Source: Actinoalloteichus hoggarensis (GTDB lineage: Bacteria; Actinomycetota; Actinomycetes; Mycobacteriales; Pseudonocardiaceae). From it: a DNA stretch of 64,000 nt. Positions 35,532-44,413 of this stretch are shown in pieces. The notes under the pieces were generated by a model. The model worked only from the letters and a program-made list of their open reading frames with translations. It searched no databases and was not told where the DNA came from. A program made the position numbers and the translations under genes. Positions within the stretch are counted from its first letter, which is position 1. Each line of letters opens with the position of its first letter. Location of the stretch: contig NZ_CP022521.1 in assembly GCF_002234535.1 (NCBI RefSeq), forward strand, positions 2,852,001-2,916,000, read 5' to 3'.

Positions 35532-36082
35532 GCGTGCCGGGCCGCCTGCTCGCCGGGCGTCGTCGTCCTCGCCGGATACGAGGGGCACCCCTGTCACGGC
35601 GCGGCGGCCCGGTCCGCAGGCAGGGTTCGCTCCCCGGCTGGGCGGGTGCCCGATCGGCTCCGCGCTGCGCGTCGTGATCGGCGGGGCGAAGGTGGTGGTC
35701 ATGAGCGCGGCGATCGACGGCGTGCCCCGCGCGCCGGATATGCGGGCGGCCTCGGCAGGGCGGGCCGTCACCGCGCCGACGGTGTGCGTCGCCGCGGCGA
35801 TTCGCGTCGACGCCCGCAGGCGGCGTCGCGAGCGGGCGCGGTCGGTTCGGCCGCGTGCGGCGCGCTGCGGTCGGCGGCCTGCGCGGGTCTCGGCGGGCGT
35901 CCCCACCGGTCGTGCGGCGGGCGTCCGTCGGCGACGACCGGATCGCCCCGTGGTCCCGGCGGGCGGGGGACGGCGACGGGCCCGCACCGTCCCCGGTTCG
36001 TCACGTCCGTCTCGGTCGCCCGGCTCACCGGACGACCGAACCCTCGCGTACTGGCATCGAGTCGATCTCTGGAGTGTGCACG
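35532..36082. other. Gap between dehydratase and aldolase, no gene recognised
   Basis: About 550 bp. Frames are open but the translations are Arg-rich and lack domains. It may contain a second promoter for the aldolase and kinase genes, though no clear -10/-35 pair stands out. Such a long gap inside a pathway operon could be the scar of a lost gene. Confidence 0.4.
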
Positions 36083-36760
36083 ATGAACCTGTCCCAACGC
36101 CTGGCCGAGGAGCGGATCGTCGCGATCGTCCGAGGCAGGGATGCCGAGGCCGCGTTCCGGGCGGTGCTGGCGCTGTGGGAGGAGGGCATCCATCTCGTGG
36201 AGGTGTCCCTGACCGGAGCCGATGCGCTCCGCCTCATCGGCAGGCTGGCCGAGGAGCGTTCCGGCGCGGCCGCGCTCGGCGCGGGCACCGTCCTCTCCGC
36301 GCAGGACGCCGCGGACGTGCAGGCGGCGGGCGCGACCTTCGCCGTGACCCCGGCCATCGGCCCGGGAACCCACACCGCGATCGAGCGCGGGCTGCCGACC
36401 CTCGTCGGCGCGCTCACCCCCACCGAGGTCTACTCCGCCCACACGGCGGGCGCGACCGCGGTGAAGCTGTTTCCCGCCTCGCACGGCGGCGGTCCCGACT
36501 ATCTCAAGGCCCTGCGCGATCCCTTCCCGGCCGTGCCGTTCGTCCCGGTCGGGGGCGTCGACGCCGAGGCGGCCCGGCGCTATCTCCAGCTGGGGGCGGT
36601 CGCCGTGGGCGTGGGGTCGCCGCTGCTGGCGGGCGCGGCCGACGGTGCCGACCTCGCCGGACTGCGGGAGCGGGCCCGCCGCTTCCGCGCGGTCGCGGCG
36701 GAGTTCCCGGCAGCGGTCGGAACCGCGGCGGGCGCGAGCGGATCGGGGCGGAGCCGATGA
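36083..36760 (+). CDS. 2-dehydro-3-deoxy-6-phosphogalactonate/gluconate aldolase
   Basis: A 225-residue class I aldolase of the KDPG/KDPGal family. Conserved elements are RIVAIVRG, the Glu in LVEVSLTGADAL, LGAGTVLS, the Schiff-base Lys in AVKLFPAS and PVGGVDAEAA near the end. It cleaves the phosphorylated keto-deoxy sugar acid into pyruvate and glyceraldehyde 3-phosphate. Next to DgoD the galacto substrate is the likely one, but specificity cannot be read with certainty. The ATG follows a weak GGAG and its stop overlaps the kinase ATG. Confidence 0.9.
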   Translation: MNLSQRLAEERIVAIVRGRDAEAAFRAVLALWEEGIHLVEVSLTGADALRLIGRLAEERSGAAALGAGTVLSAQDAADVQAAGATFAVTPAIGPGTHTAIERGLPTLVGALTPTEVYSAHTAGATAVKLFPASHGGGPDYLKALRDPFPAVPFVPVGGVDAEAARRYLQLGAVAVGVGSPLLAGAADGADLAGLRERARRFRAVAAEFPAAVGTAAGASGSGRSR

Positions 36761-37701
36761 TCGAGGTGATCACCCTCGGCGAGAGCATGGCCGCGCTGCG
36801 GGGCCACGGGCCGATGCGGCTCGGCGGCGAGCTGAGCCTGTCGGTGGCGGGCGCCGAGTCGAACGTGGCGATCGGCCTGTCGCGACTGGGGCACCGGGTG
36901 TCCTGGATCGGCCGGGTCGGCGCCGATCAGCCCGGCGAGCTGATCAGCCGCACCCTGCGTGCCGAGGGGGTGGACGTCAGCGGCGTGGCGGTCGACCCCG
37001 CACGGCCGACCGGGCTGATCCTCTTCGAGAAGCGGGTCGCCGACCTCATTCGGGTCCGCTATTACCGCACGGATTCGGCGGGATCGCGGCTGCATCCCGA
37101 CGACCTCGCGGGCGTCCTGGCGGGCGGGGCCAGGCTGCTGCACGTCACCGGCATCACGCCTGCGTTGGGACCCGGCCCGAGGGCCGCCGTGCTCGCCGCG
37201 GTAGACCATGCCAAGGCACAGGGCTGGACCGTGTCGCTGGACGTCAATCACCGCTCGATGCTGTGGCCCGCCGAGGCGGCGGCCGAGGTGCTGGGCCCGC
37301 TCGCCAGACGGGCCGACGTGGTGATCGCCTCCCCCGAGGAGCTGGCGATCGTCGAACCCGAGGGCTACGACGACCTCGCGCGGGCGGACCGTCTGCTGAC
37401 CGCGGGCGTCGCCGAGGTGGTCGTGAAGCTGGGCGCCGACGGCGCTCGGGTGCATCACGGGGCGGGCGTCGAGCAGGTCGAGTCGGTGCGGGTACCGGTC
37501 CTGGACACGGTCGGCGCGGGCGACGCCTTCTCCGCGGGTTATCTCTCCGCGCTGCTCGACGGTGAGCCGACGGGCGAACGGCTTCGCCGCGGCACGGTGC
37601 TGGGCGCGTTCGCCGTCGCCTCCGACGGTGACTGGGAGGGGCTGCCCACGCGGGAGGAACTGCCGCTGCTCAGTCTGGAGCCGGGGACGACGATCCGTTG
37701 A
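36757..37701 (+). CDS. 2-keto-3-deoxy sugar acid kinase (PfkB family)
   Basis: A 314-residue PfkB/ribokinase family kinase. The N-terminal signature is ITLGESMAAL and GAESNVAIGLSRLGHRVSWIGRVG. The C-terminal signature DTVGAGDAFSAGYL holds the catalytic Asp and anion hole. It should phosphorylate 2-keto-3-deoxygalactonate (or gluconate) to feed the coupled aldolase. ATGA overlap with the aldolase, and a hairpin follows the stop, so this is the end of the operon. Confidence 0.9.
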   Translation: MIEVITLGESMAALRGHGPMRLGGELSLSVAGAESNVAIGLSRLGHRVSWIGRVGADQPGELISRTLRAEGVDVSGVAVDPARPTGLILFEKRVADLIRVRYYRTDSAGSRLHPDDLAGVLAGGARLLHVTGITPALGPGPRAAVLAAVDHAKAQGWTVSLDVNHRSMLWPAEAAAEVLGPLARRADVVIASPEELAIVEPEGYDDLARADRLLTAGVAEVVVKLGADGARVHHGAGVEQVESVRVPVLDTVGAGDAFSAGYLSALLDGEPTGERLRRGTVLGAFAVASDGDWEGLPTREELPLLSLEPGTTIR

Positions 37702-37707
37702 GGTGAA

Positions 37708-37738
37708 CCGGCCGCCGGGGGAGCCCGTCCGCGGCCGG
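37708..37738 (+). terminator. Hairpin after the sugar operon
   Basis: CCGGCCGC and GCGGCCGG form a perfect 8-bp stem with a 15-nt loop, 6 bp after the kinase stop. There is no T-tract, as is usual for actinomycete terminators. Confidence 0.55.
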
Positions 37739-37955
37739 GTCCGCATCGATTCCGAGCCGCGCGCCGCCTGCCTCTCTGCGGCGTTCCCGCGGCGGGACCG
37801 TGCCGACCATCACGACGAGGGCGGCGAGCCGTCGCGGTCGGTACGACTTCATGGCTCGTGAGCGGCCGGTGTTCCCAGCTCACGCCGCCCCGGCGTGACC
37901 TGGAGCGCGTGGCGGCGCGGCTCACCGGCCGTCGCGCCGTGGCGCTCGTCGGTCA

Positions 37956-38585
37956 TCACGGCCGCGCCGCGGCGGCCGGATAGTCCAGGCCCTCGGCCAG
38001 GAGATCGAACGCCTGGGCGGCCAGGACCGAGGTCGGAGTGTCCGGCCGGACCGCCTGCCAGGCGTCGACGGTGGTGCGCACGGCGCACAGGACGACGGAG
38101 GCCACCAGGTGCGGCCGAGGGTCCTCGGCGGGTGTGACTCCCATGCGGGTGCCCACGAGGGCGGCGAGTTCCTCCAGTCGCGCGGTGCTCTGCTCCAGGC
38201 AGTACGCCTTCAACGTCGGGTTGCGGACGAGCAGGGTCTGCATCGCACGATGACGCTGCTGCTCCTCGCCCGCCGTGCCGTCCTCGTAGGAGTGGACGAT
38301 CTCGACCACGGCCCGCCGCAGTGCGGTGATCACCGATTCGTCGGCCGGGCGGGCCGCGAATCCGCGCAGCACCGCGTCGACCTGGGCGCCTAGTGGCGCG
38401 AGAGCGACATCCTCCTTGGACGCGAAGTATCGGAAGAAGGTCCGGGAGGAGACGTCCACTGCCTCCGCGATCTCGTCGATCGTCGTCGCGTCGAAGCCCT
38501 TGCGCAGGAACGACGTGTAGGCGGCCGCGGTGAGGGCTTCCTTCGTCCGCTGCTTCTTCCGTTCGCGCAGGCCCGGCGTGCTCAT
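37956..38585 (-). CDS. TetR family transcriptional regulator
   Basis: A 209-residue TetR regulator. The DNA-binding part is RKKQRTKEALTAAAYTSFLRKGF then TTIDEIAEAVDVSSRTFFRYF (about 8-52). The rest is a helical ligand domain (MftR-like C-terminus). It is divergent from a deazaflavin-dependent nitroreductase family gene, with a long inverted repeat in the 110-bp gap, so it probably represses that gene and itself. ATG 38585 is chosen because earlier in-frame codons would extend into the operator region. Confidence 0.87.
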   Translation of the reverse strand: MSTPGLRERKKQRTKEALTAAAYTSFLRKGFDATTIDEIAEAVDVSSRTFFRYFASKEDVALAPLGAQVDAVLRGFAARPADESVITALRRAVVEIVHSYEDGTAGEEQQRHRAMQTLLVRNPTLKAYCLEQSTARLEELAALVGTRMGVTPAEDPRPHLVASVVLCAVRTTVDAWQAVRPDTPTSVLAAQAFDLLAEGLDYPAAAARP

Positions 38586-38658
38586 GTCGGCATGGTATCC
38601 CCTCGAACGCGAAAATGTGTCACTCTGTGACCTGAGTCGTAGAACGACGATAGTCCGT

Positions 38659-38695
38659 TGACGACAAATGTCATGAACTGACAGCATTGTCGTCA
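38659..38695. promoter_or_regulatory. TetR operator overlapping the nitroreductase start
   Basis: TGACGACA (38659-38666) and TGTCGTCA (38688-38695) are perfect inverted arms, with a nested TGTCA/TGACA pair between them. The right arm ends on the A of the ATG of the downstream gene. A repressor bound here would block initiation directly. No Shine-Dalgarno precedes that ATG, so its mRNA may be leaderless. Confidence 0.6.
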
Positions 38696-39141
38696 TGAAA
38701 CCTCCTCGTCCCGACTCCCCATACTGGGTGCTGCACCGTCAGATGGCCCGGTTCAACAAATGGCTGTTCCGCAGAACGAAAGGACGGCGGGGCGGCACGT
38801 TCCTCGGTGCCCCGGTGTTGCTGCTGGACCACGTCGGTCGGCGCACCGGACAGGCACGCACCAACCCGCTGATCTATCTCGACGACGCGCCGAACCTCGT
38901 GCTCGTCGCGTCCAAGGGCGGCATCGACGTGAATCCGGCCTGGTTCCACAACCTCATGGCGATGTCGACCACCGAGGTCGAGCTGCCCGGAGGTGTCCGT
39001 CGACGGGTCAGGCCGAGGGTCGCCGAGGGTGAGGAGCGCGCCGCGTTGTGGGAGCGCGTGATCGTGCTCTATCCGCCGTACGCCGATTACGCGAAACGTA
39101 CGGAACGGCTGATCCCCGTGATCGTCCTCGAACCCGCCTGA
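38695..39141 (+). CDS. Deazaflavin (F420)-dependent nitroreductase family protein
   Basis: A 148-residue protein of the Ddn/FDOR-B type split-barrel family. Typical blocks are LLLDHVGRRTGQARTNPLIYL, LVLVASKGGIDVNPAWFHNL and the C-terminal YPPYADYAKRTERLIPVIVLE. Relatives in mycobacteria use cofactor F420 to reduce quinones or nitro compounds. Substrate unknown. Controlled, by position, by the divergent TetR gene. Confidence 0.87.
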   Translation: MKPPRPDSPYWVLHRQMARFNKWLFRRTKGRRGGTFLGAPVLLLDHVGRRTGQARTNPLIYLDDAPNLVLVASKGGIDVNPAWFHNLMAMSTTEVELPGGVRRRVRPRVAEGEERAALWERVIVLYPPYADYAKRTERLIPVIVLEPA

Positions 39142-39307
39142 CGCGCGAGGGTCGTCGACCGGAGTTCCATTCCGTCGACCGGTCGGCAGCGGACGACGAT
39201 GCCCGGCGCGTACCGGTCGCGGCTCGATGCCTGCGTGTCCGGGCCGCCGAGCGGTCGGCGCCCCGTTCCTCTCCCGAGGACGTCGGGCCGTGTGATGATC
39301 ACGCACG

Positions 39308-40201
39308 ATGACGATCACCGACCCGCTGTCCCGATCACTGGTCTCCCTGCGCGGTCTCGCGCTCGGCGATGCGCTCGGCTCCCAGTTCTTCGTCCCCGAC
39401 AACCGCCCTTACCTCGACGAACATCGTCCGCCGCCCGGTCCGTGGCAGTGGACCGACGACACCGAGATGGCCTGCTCGGTCGTCGCCGTCCTCGCCGAGC
39501 ACGGTCGGATCGATCAGGACGCTCTGGCGGAGGGCTTCGCCGTCCGACACGACTTCGATCGCGGCTACGGGCCGTCGACCAACCGTCTGCTGCGGCTGGT
39601 CAGGGAAGGCGGTTCGTGGCGCGACCTGGTGACGGCCGCCTTCGACGGGCGCGGCTCCTGGGGCAACGGCGCGGCGATGCGCATCCCGCCGCTCGGCGCC
39701 TGGTACGCCGGTGATCCGCGGCGAGCGGCGCGGGAGGCGGCACGGTCCGCCGAGGTCACCCACGCACACCCCGAGGGCATCGCGGGCGCGGTGGCCGTGG
39801 CGGTCGCCGCGTCTCTGGTCGCGGACACCGGCCAGACCGACCCCGCCGATCTGATCTCGGCCGTGCTCGAGCTGACCCCGCTGGGACAGGTCCACGACGG
39901 CATCGCCGCGGCACGGGAACTACTGACCGTCGACTCGGCGGACGTCGTCGCCCGGCAGCTCGGCAACGGCTCCCGGACCAGCGCCCAGGACACCGTCCCC
40001 TTCGCACTGTGGGCGGCGCTCACCCGGCGTGACGACTTCCGCACGGCGTTCTGGACCACCGCGAGCGTGGGCGGCGACGTCGACACCACCTGCGCGATCG
40101 TCGGCGGCATCGTGGCGGCAGGCGGCGCGGAGCCGCCGCGCTCCTGGAGCGAGTGCCGTGAACCGCTGCCGGACTGGAGCCCGGACGACGTGGAGACCTG
40201 A
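39308..40201 (+). CDS. ADP-ribosylglycohydrolase family protein
   Basis: A 297-residue all-helical protein of the ARH/DraG family. The dimetal site residues appear as GDALGSQF near the N-terminus, WTDDTEM (about 56) and GGDVDTTCAIVGGIV near residue 255. RGSWGNGAAMRI and the segment around HAHPEGIAGA also match. Such enzymes remove ADP-ribose from Arg or Ser side chains or from nucleic acids. It stands alone and no ADP-ribosyltransferase is nearby, so its substrate is open. Confidence 0.9.
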   Translation: MTITDPLSRSLVSLRGLALGDALGSQFFVPDNRPYLDEHRPPPGPWQWTDDTEMACSVVAVLAEHGRIDQDALAEGFAVRHDFDRGYGPSTNRLLRLVREGGSWRDLVTAAFDGRGSWGNGAAMRIPPLGAWYAGDPRRAAREAARSAEVTHAHPEGIAGAVAVAVAASLVADTGQTDPADLISAVLELTPLGQVHDGIAAARELLTVDSADVVARQLGNGSRTSAQDTVPFALWAALTRRDDFRTAFWTTASVGGDVDTTCAIVGGIVAAGGAEPPRSWSECREPLPDWSPDDVET

Positions 40202-40586
40202 GTGAGGCGGCTCCGGAGGGGCGGCGTGTCGAGCGACGGCGAGGCCGAGCGCGCCGGGTGGACGCCGTCTCCCATCGACGCCGAGCGGGGGCGCGGGCCG
40301 GTGCGGACCTCGCACGGCGCCGCGTCGCCGCGCCTCTCGGGCGACCCGGACCGCTCCGATCATCGCTCGGAGCGATCCGGCGCGGTGTCACCGATCGACG
40401 CCGCACGACCGGCGTCGGCGGCCGGGATCGTCCGACGTCCGAGTCCCATGTTCCTGCCCGGCGGCGTCGACCGCGGTCGACGCCGCCGTCGAGCGCCGCA
40501 TGGAGACCTCGGGCCGGTCCGGCTTCGGCAGCCGGTCCGCGCCCCCGACGACGACGAGCGTCGAGCGGGCGATCCGATCCTCCTTC
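40202..40586. other. Intergenic region, nothing recognised
   Basis: About 385 bp downstream of the glycohydrolase and beyond the 3' end of the permease relic. No gene or strong hairpin was identified. Confidence 0.4.
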
Positions 40587-40589
40587 GGC

Positions 40590-41343
40590 TTACGCGGTGA
40601 GCACGAGCGCCGCCACGCTCGCGCCCGTCGCGCACCCGGCGAGGACGAGTCCGGTGAGCACGAGCCGCCGCAGCGGCACCACGAGTCCGTTCGCGCGGCA
40701 GGACTCCAGGCACAGCAGCGTGGCCAGGGACGCCCACGGCGTGACGACCGCGCCGACGTTGGTTCCGATCAGCAGTGCCAGGAGTTGATCGGTGTTCGCG
40801 GGCGGCACGACGGCCTCGCCTGCGGTGTAGGCGGGCAGACTGGTGAACACGTTGGACAGTCCCGCGCCCGCCGGCGCCGCCCGGAAGGCGCCGACGACGT
40901 AATCGGACGTGCCGATCAACGCCGTCATGCCTCGGCGAGGCCGTGGCGGCTCAGCGTGGGGATGACCAGGAACAGTCCGGTGACCAGGATGTGTCGAGAG
41001 TGGGGAGGACGGTCGTCACCGAGGCGAAGCCGACGCACAGCGGGAACGGCGCCAGGTAGCTTCCGCCGCCGATGGTCGCGAGCCTGGTCGCGATCACGTC
41101 GAAGACCCTGGCACGCATCGCCGGCTTCGGGAGCACGATCACGTTGCGGAGGAACGACAGCAGCGGCGCGATCCGGACGATGCTCTCAGCGGCTTCGTCG
41201 GTGGGCGGCGCTCCGGTGAGTCCGAAGACCACGGCGAGGACGGGCGGACCGATTCGGGCCTGGTGGAGCAGGCACGGACGACGCGGGCGGCGGGACGGCG
41301 GCGAGGAGATGACGCGCTCATCCTGCCCGGTCACGGTCGTCAT
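40590..41343 (-). pseudogene. ArsB/NhaD-type permease pseudogene
   Basis: Two parts of one ion permease lie in order but in different frames, with the middle missing. The N-terminal part, from ATG 41343, reads VVFGLTGAPPTDEAAESIV then RIAPLLSFL and LATIGGGSYL. A frame change occurs near 40990 (FLVIPTLSRHGLAEA). The C-terminal part, 40590-40928, contains ALIGTSDYVVGAF and GLSNVFTSLPAY, then TPWASLATLLCLESCRANGL. This matches the ArsB family end, where N-N-L-P-A-Y and TPWASLATLL are conserved. About half of the normal 420 residues are gone, so it cannot be functional. Arsenite or another anion was the likely substrate. Confidence 0.7.
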
Positions 41344-42373
41344 CGGTCCGACGAGCCGGTGCCGCCCGCGACTCCGTGGAGGACCCCACCGTGACGGGAT
41401 GATCACAGCCCCCTTCAGCCCCAGAGGGCCGATGTCACCCGGGGCGCGCCACCAAGGGCAGACCGCGTGCGAGTCGAATCGACAGCCGCCTTCGGTAGGC
41501 GCGGCTCTTCCGCGTCCGTTGCGAGCACACCCGCGAGCACGGCGCGGCGAGGGCGGTCGCGGCGTGGGAAACCGGAGCGTCATGAGACACGCCGAGTCCT
41601 TCCGAAGTGCCTCGCGGGCGTGTCGGTGACGAACCGGTAACTTGGGTGCGATCGACAACGCCATGCCCCTGGGAGAACAGGGTGGCACCGGTTCTCCGGG
41701 GCCGGTGAGGATCGCAACCAGGCCGATCGGGCGGCCGACTACCTCGGGATCCGGTGGCACCGGTTCTCCGGGGCCGGTGAGGATCGCAACGCAGGCTCTT
41801 TGCCGACACGCTGGCAGGTCGACACGGTGTTCCGGCCAGCCGCGAGGTCCGGCGCCTGGCGGGGTGCGGCCGCCGAGCGCCGGCTGCGAGCATCCGAGGA
41901 CGGTCGACTCCACCGGCCACCGTCCCGGTCTCGCGAGATCAGCCGAGGGCGAATCGGCCGTGGCGGCGACGGCAGTGCCGGTGATCACGCGCCGACCATG
42001 CCGACGAACTGCCGATCCATGGCACGATCGGGCGGCGACGGGGGAGCACCCGACGACGCGCACCCGCACTCGGCGGCCCGAATCGCCGCGGCCGGATCGG
42101 GCGGACGGCGCGTGCGGGCTCGCCATCGGGGCAGCTCGTCCGTCGCGCGACCCAGGTGGTCGCCGGCCGGCCCACGCGCCACGACGCGACGGGGACGGCC
42201 GCGGCCGCCGGGTCGGGACGTGACCGTGGAGTGGACGGCCGCCGAGGCCGCCCGATTCCGAGGCCGTCCCGTCGACGTCCGGTGACGGGCGTCTGGGGCA
42301 ATGACCGTGCCGAGGTCGAGACCCGCCGAACGCGGCGGACCGCGATCCGGCCGACGCTGATCGGAGCAGCACT
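41344..42373. other. Gene-poor region containing CRISPR-like repeats
   Basis: About 1 kb between the permease relic and the aldehyde dehydrogenase. Apart from the two perfect 38-bp repeats at 41681-41790 and weak flanking copies, no gene is seen. Arg-rich frames on both strands have no domains. Confidence 0.5.
41681..41790 (+). CRISPR. Two-repeat CRISPR-like remnant
   Basis: Two identical 38-bp repeats (41681-41718 and 41753-41790) begin GGTGGCACCGGTTCTCC and end GGTGAGGATCGCAAC. They enclose one 34-bp unique sequence (41719-41752), so the unit is 72 bp. The terminal GATCGCAAC resembles the conserved 3' ends of many CRISPR repeats. Weaker copies flank it: about 41625-41659 on the left and 41817-41857 on the right, which suits decay toward the trailer. 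The same repeat family occurs in worn form at 15.5-16.4 kb. No cas genes are in the window, so the locus may be orphan or served in trans. Confidence 0.6.
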
Positions 42374-43810
42374 GTGACGACTCCCGCACCCACCCTGGAC
42401 GGCGTCCTCGCCTCGGCGGAGGGGGCTGCCAGGACTCTCACCCTCTCCAGCCCCGTCGAGCGGGCGGGCTGGCTGTCGGCCCTCGCCGACGCGCTCGACG
42501 CGGCGGGTCCCGAGCTGATCGCGACCGCCCAGGCGGAGACGAACCTGCCCACGGGGCGGCTCACCGGGGAGCTGGCGCGCACCACCTTCCAGGCCCGGCT
42601 CTTCGCCGAGCGGCTCCGGGACGGCAGCCTGCTGGAGGCGCGGATCGACCACGCCGACCCCGACTGGCCGATGGGTCCGAGGCCGGACATCCGTCGGGCG
42701 CTGCGTCCGCTGGGCGTCGTGGTCGTGTTCGCGGCGAGCAACTTCCCCTTCGCGTTCAGCGTCGCGGGCGGTGACACCGTGTCCGCGCTGGCCGCGGGCT
42801 GCCCGGTGGTGCTCAAGGCCCATCCCGGTCATCCGCGACTCTCCCGGGAGACCGCGGCCGTCGTGGTCGCCGCGTTGGAGTCCGCGGGCGCCCCCGCAGG
42901 CGTGTTCTCGCTGATCGAGGGCTTCGAGGACGGCATCGCGGCGGTCCGGGACCCTCGGGTGTCCGCGGTCGGGTTCACCGGCTCCGTCTCCGGCGGCCGG
43001 GCGCTGTTCGACGTCGCGGTCGGCAGGCCGGTGCCCATCCCCTTCTACGGCGAACTGGGCAGCACCAACCCCGTCTTCGTGACCCCGCGCGGCTGGCAGG
43101 ACCGGGGCGCCGAGATCGTCGAGGGCTTCGCCGGGTCGATGACCCTCGGCTCGGGCCAGTTCTGCACCAAGCCGGGCATCGTCCTGGTGCCCGACGTCGA
43201 CGGGTTCATCGAACACCTGCCCGAGCTGACCGCCGGGCCGATGCTGAACGAGCGCATCCAGACCGGCTTCCTCACCGCGACGGGCGGCCTGGCCGACTGC
43301 GACGGCGTCGAGACCGTTCCGACGGTCGCCGGAGCCGACAGCGCGGTGGCCCCGGTGCTGCTGCGCACCACCGCCGAGCGGGTGCTCGCCGATCCCGAGC
43401 TGCTGGGCATGGAGTGCTTCGGCCCGGCCGCGCTGCTCGTCTCCTACTCCTCCATTGAGGAGCTGCTGGCGGTGGCTCGGACGTCCCACGGCCAGCTGAC
43501 CGCCACCATTCAGGGCAGCGAGGCTGGGGACGACGTGGCCGCCGCCCTCGTCGAGCCGCTGTCGGACTTCGCGGGCCGGGTCATCTGGAACCAGTGGCCG
43601 ACCGGCGTGACGGTGAGCGACGCCCAGCACCACGGCGGTCCCTACCCGGCGACCACCGCGCCCACGACCACCTCGGTGGGCACGGCGGCGGTGGCCCGGT
43701 GGCTGCGGCCGGTCGCCTATCAGAACCTGCCCGCCGCGCTGCTGCCCGCCGCCGTCGGCGAGACCGCGCCCGAGGGGGTGCGGCAGGTGATCGACGGCAG
43801 ACAGTCCTGA
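42374..43810 (+). CDS. Aldehyde dehydrogenase, 2-ketoglutarate semialdehyde type
   Basis: A 478-residue aldehyde dehydrogenase. The stretch FAASNFPFAFSVAGGDTVSA and LAAGCPVVLKAHPGHP is characteristic of 2,5-dioxovalerate (alpha-ketoglutaric semialdehyde) dehydrogenases. The nucleotide-binding turn is GFTGSVSGGRAL, the general base Glu is in ELGSTNPVF and the catalytic Cys is in GSGQFCTKPG. Such enzymes end the oxidative, non-phosphorylating routes for pentoses and sugar acids. The GTG start follows GGAG by 7 nt. It is close to but not part of the galactonate locus and converges on a MarR gene. Confidence 0.88.
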   Translation: MTTPAPTLDGVLASAEGAARTLTLSSPVERAGWLSALADALDAAGPELIATAQAETNLPTGRLTGELARTTFQARLFAERLRDGSLLEARIDHADPDWPMGPRPDIRRALRPLGVVVVFAASNFPFAFSVAGGDTVSALAAGCPVVLKAHPGHPRLSRETAAVVVAALESAGAPAGVFSLIEGFEDGIAAVRDPRVSAVGFTGSVSGGRALFDVAVGRPVPIPFYGELGSTNPVFVTPRGWQDRGAEIVEGFAGSMTLGSGQFCTKPGIVLVPDVDGFIEHLPELTAGPMLNERIQTGFLTATGGLADCDGVETVPTVAGADSAVAPVLLRTTAERVLADPELLGMECFGPAALLVSYSSIEELLAVARTSHGQLTATIQGSEAGDDVAAALVEPLSDFAGRVIWNQWPTGVTVSDAQHHGGPYPATTAPTTTSVGTAAVARWLRPVAYQNLPAALLPAAVGETAPEGVRQVIDGRQS

Positions 43811-43818
43811 GCGTCGCC

Positions 43819-44325
43819 TCAGCCTGAGCGTGCGACCGACGGGCGCGCGGCGGGCGCGGTGCTGATCGAGCGTTCCAGGCGTTCGAGCAGGGACAGCAGC
43901 TCCGCCCGCTCGGCACCCGACAGCCCCGCGACGGTCTGCTCTTCGAGTTCGGCCCACACCCCGTGCAGGCGGTCGAGGAGCCCGCTGCCCGCCTCGGTCA
44001 GTTCGACCAGCATCACGCGGGCGTCCCGGCTGGAGCGCGTGCGGCAGATGAAGCCCGCGCGTTCCAGCCGCTGCACCGTCTTGGTGACGGTGGAGGGGTG
44101 GATGCCGAGCCTGTTCACCAGGTCCCGTTGCGAGGTCGAGCCGCTCTCGGCGAGCAGCATGAGCACGATCTCCTGGCCGGGGTAGAGACCCAGCCTGGTC
44201 AACAGCGAGCCCGCGAGCAGCTTGTGTGCGCGGGCGACTCGGACGATCGCCGAGCTGACCGGGCCCTGCTCGATGCCGAGCATCGATGCCGTGACGGCAC
44301 AGACCTCGTCGGTCTCGTCGTGCAT
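43819..44325 (-). CDS. MarR family transcriptional regulator
   Basis: A 168-residue MarR-type winged helix dimer protein. The recognition region is SQRDLVNRLGIHPSTVTKTV then QRLERAGF, with wing RTRSSRDARVMLVELTEAG. N- and C-terminal helices for dimerisation are present. AGGGA precedes the ATG at 44325. It is divergent from a deazaflavin-family gene, and a palindrome lies between them, so it probably controls both genes in response to a phenolic or similar ligand (family habit, not seen here). Confidence 0.9.
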   Translation of the reverse strand: MHDETDEVCAVTASMLGIEQGPVSSAIVRVARAHKLLAGSLLTRLGLYPGQEIVLMLLAESGSTSQRDLVNRLGIHPSTVTKTVQRLERAGFICRTRSSRDARVMLVELTEAGSGLLDRLHGVWAELEEQTVAGLSGAERAELLSLLERLERSISTAPAARPSVARSG

Positions 44326-44364
44326 GACGTCTTCCCTACTGGATCGCCGCTCTACCGCGGGAAT

Positions 44365-44386
44365 TAGTTGGTCGACCATGTATTCT
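44365..44386. promoter_or_regulatory. MarR operator and promoter region
   Basis: TGGTCGACCA (44369-44378) is a perfect 10-bp palindrome extended by partly symmetric TTAGT/TGTAT flanks. TATTCT at 44381-44386 could be a -10 for the plus-strand gene. The site lies between the MarR gene and its divergent neighbour. Confidence 0.5.
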
Positions 44387-44413
44387 CGTCGCAGCCCTCG
44401 AGGAGGAGACCGC

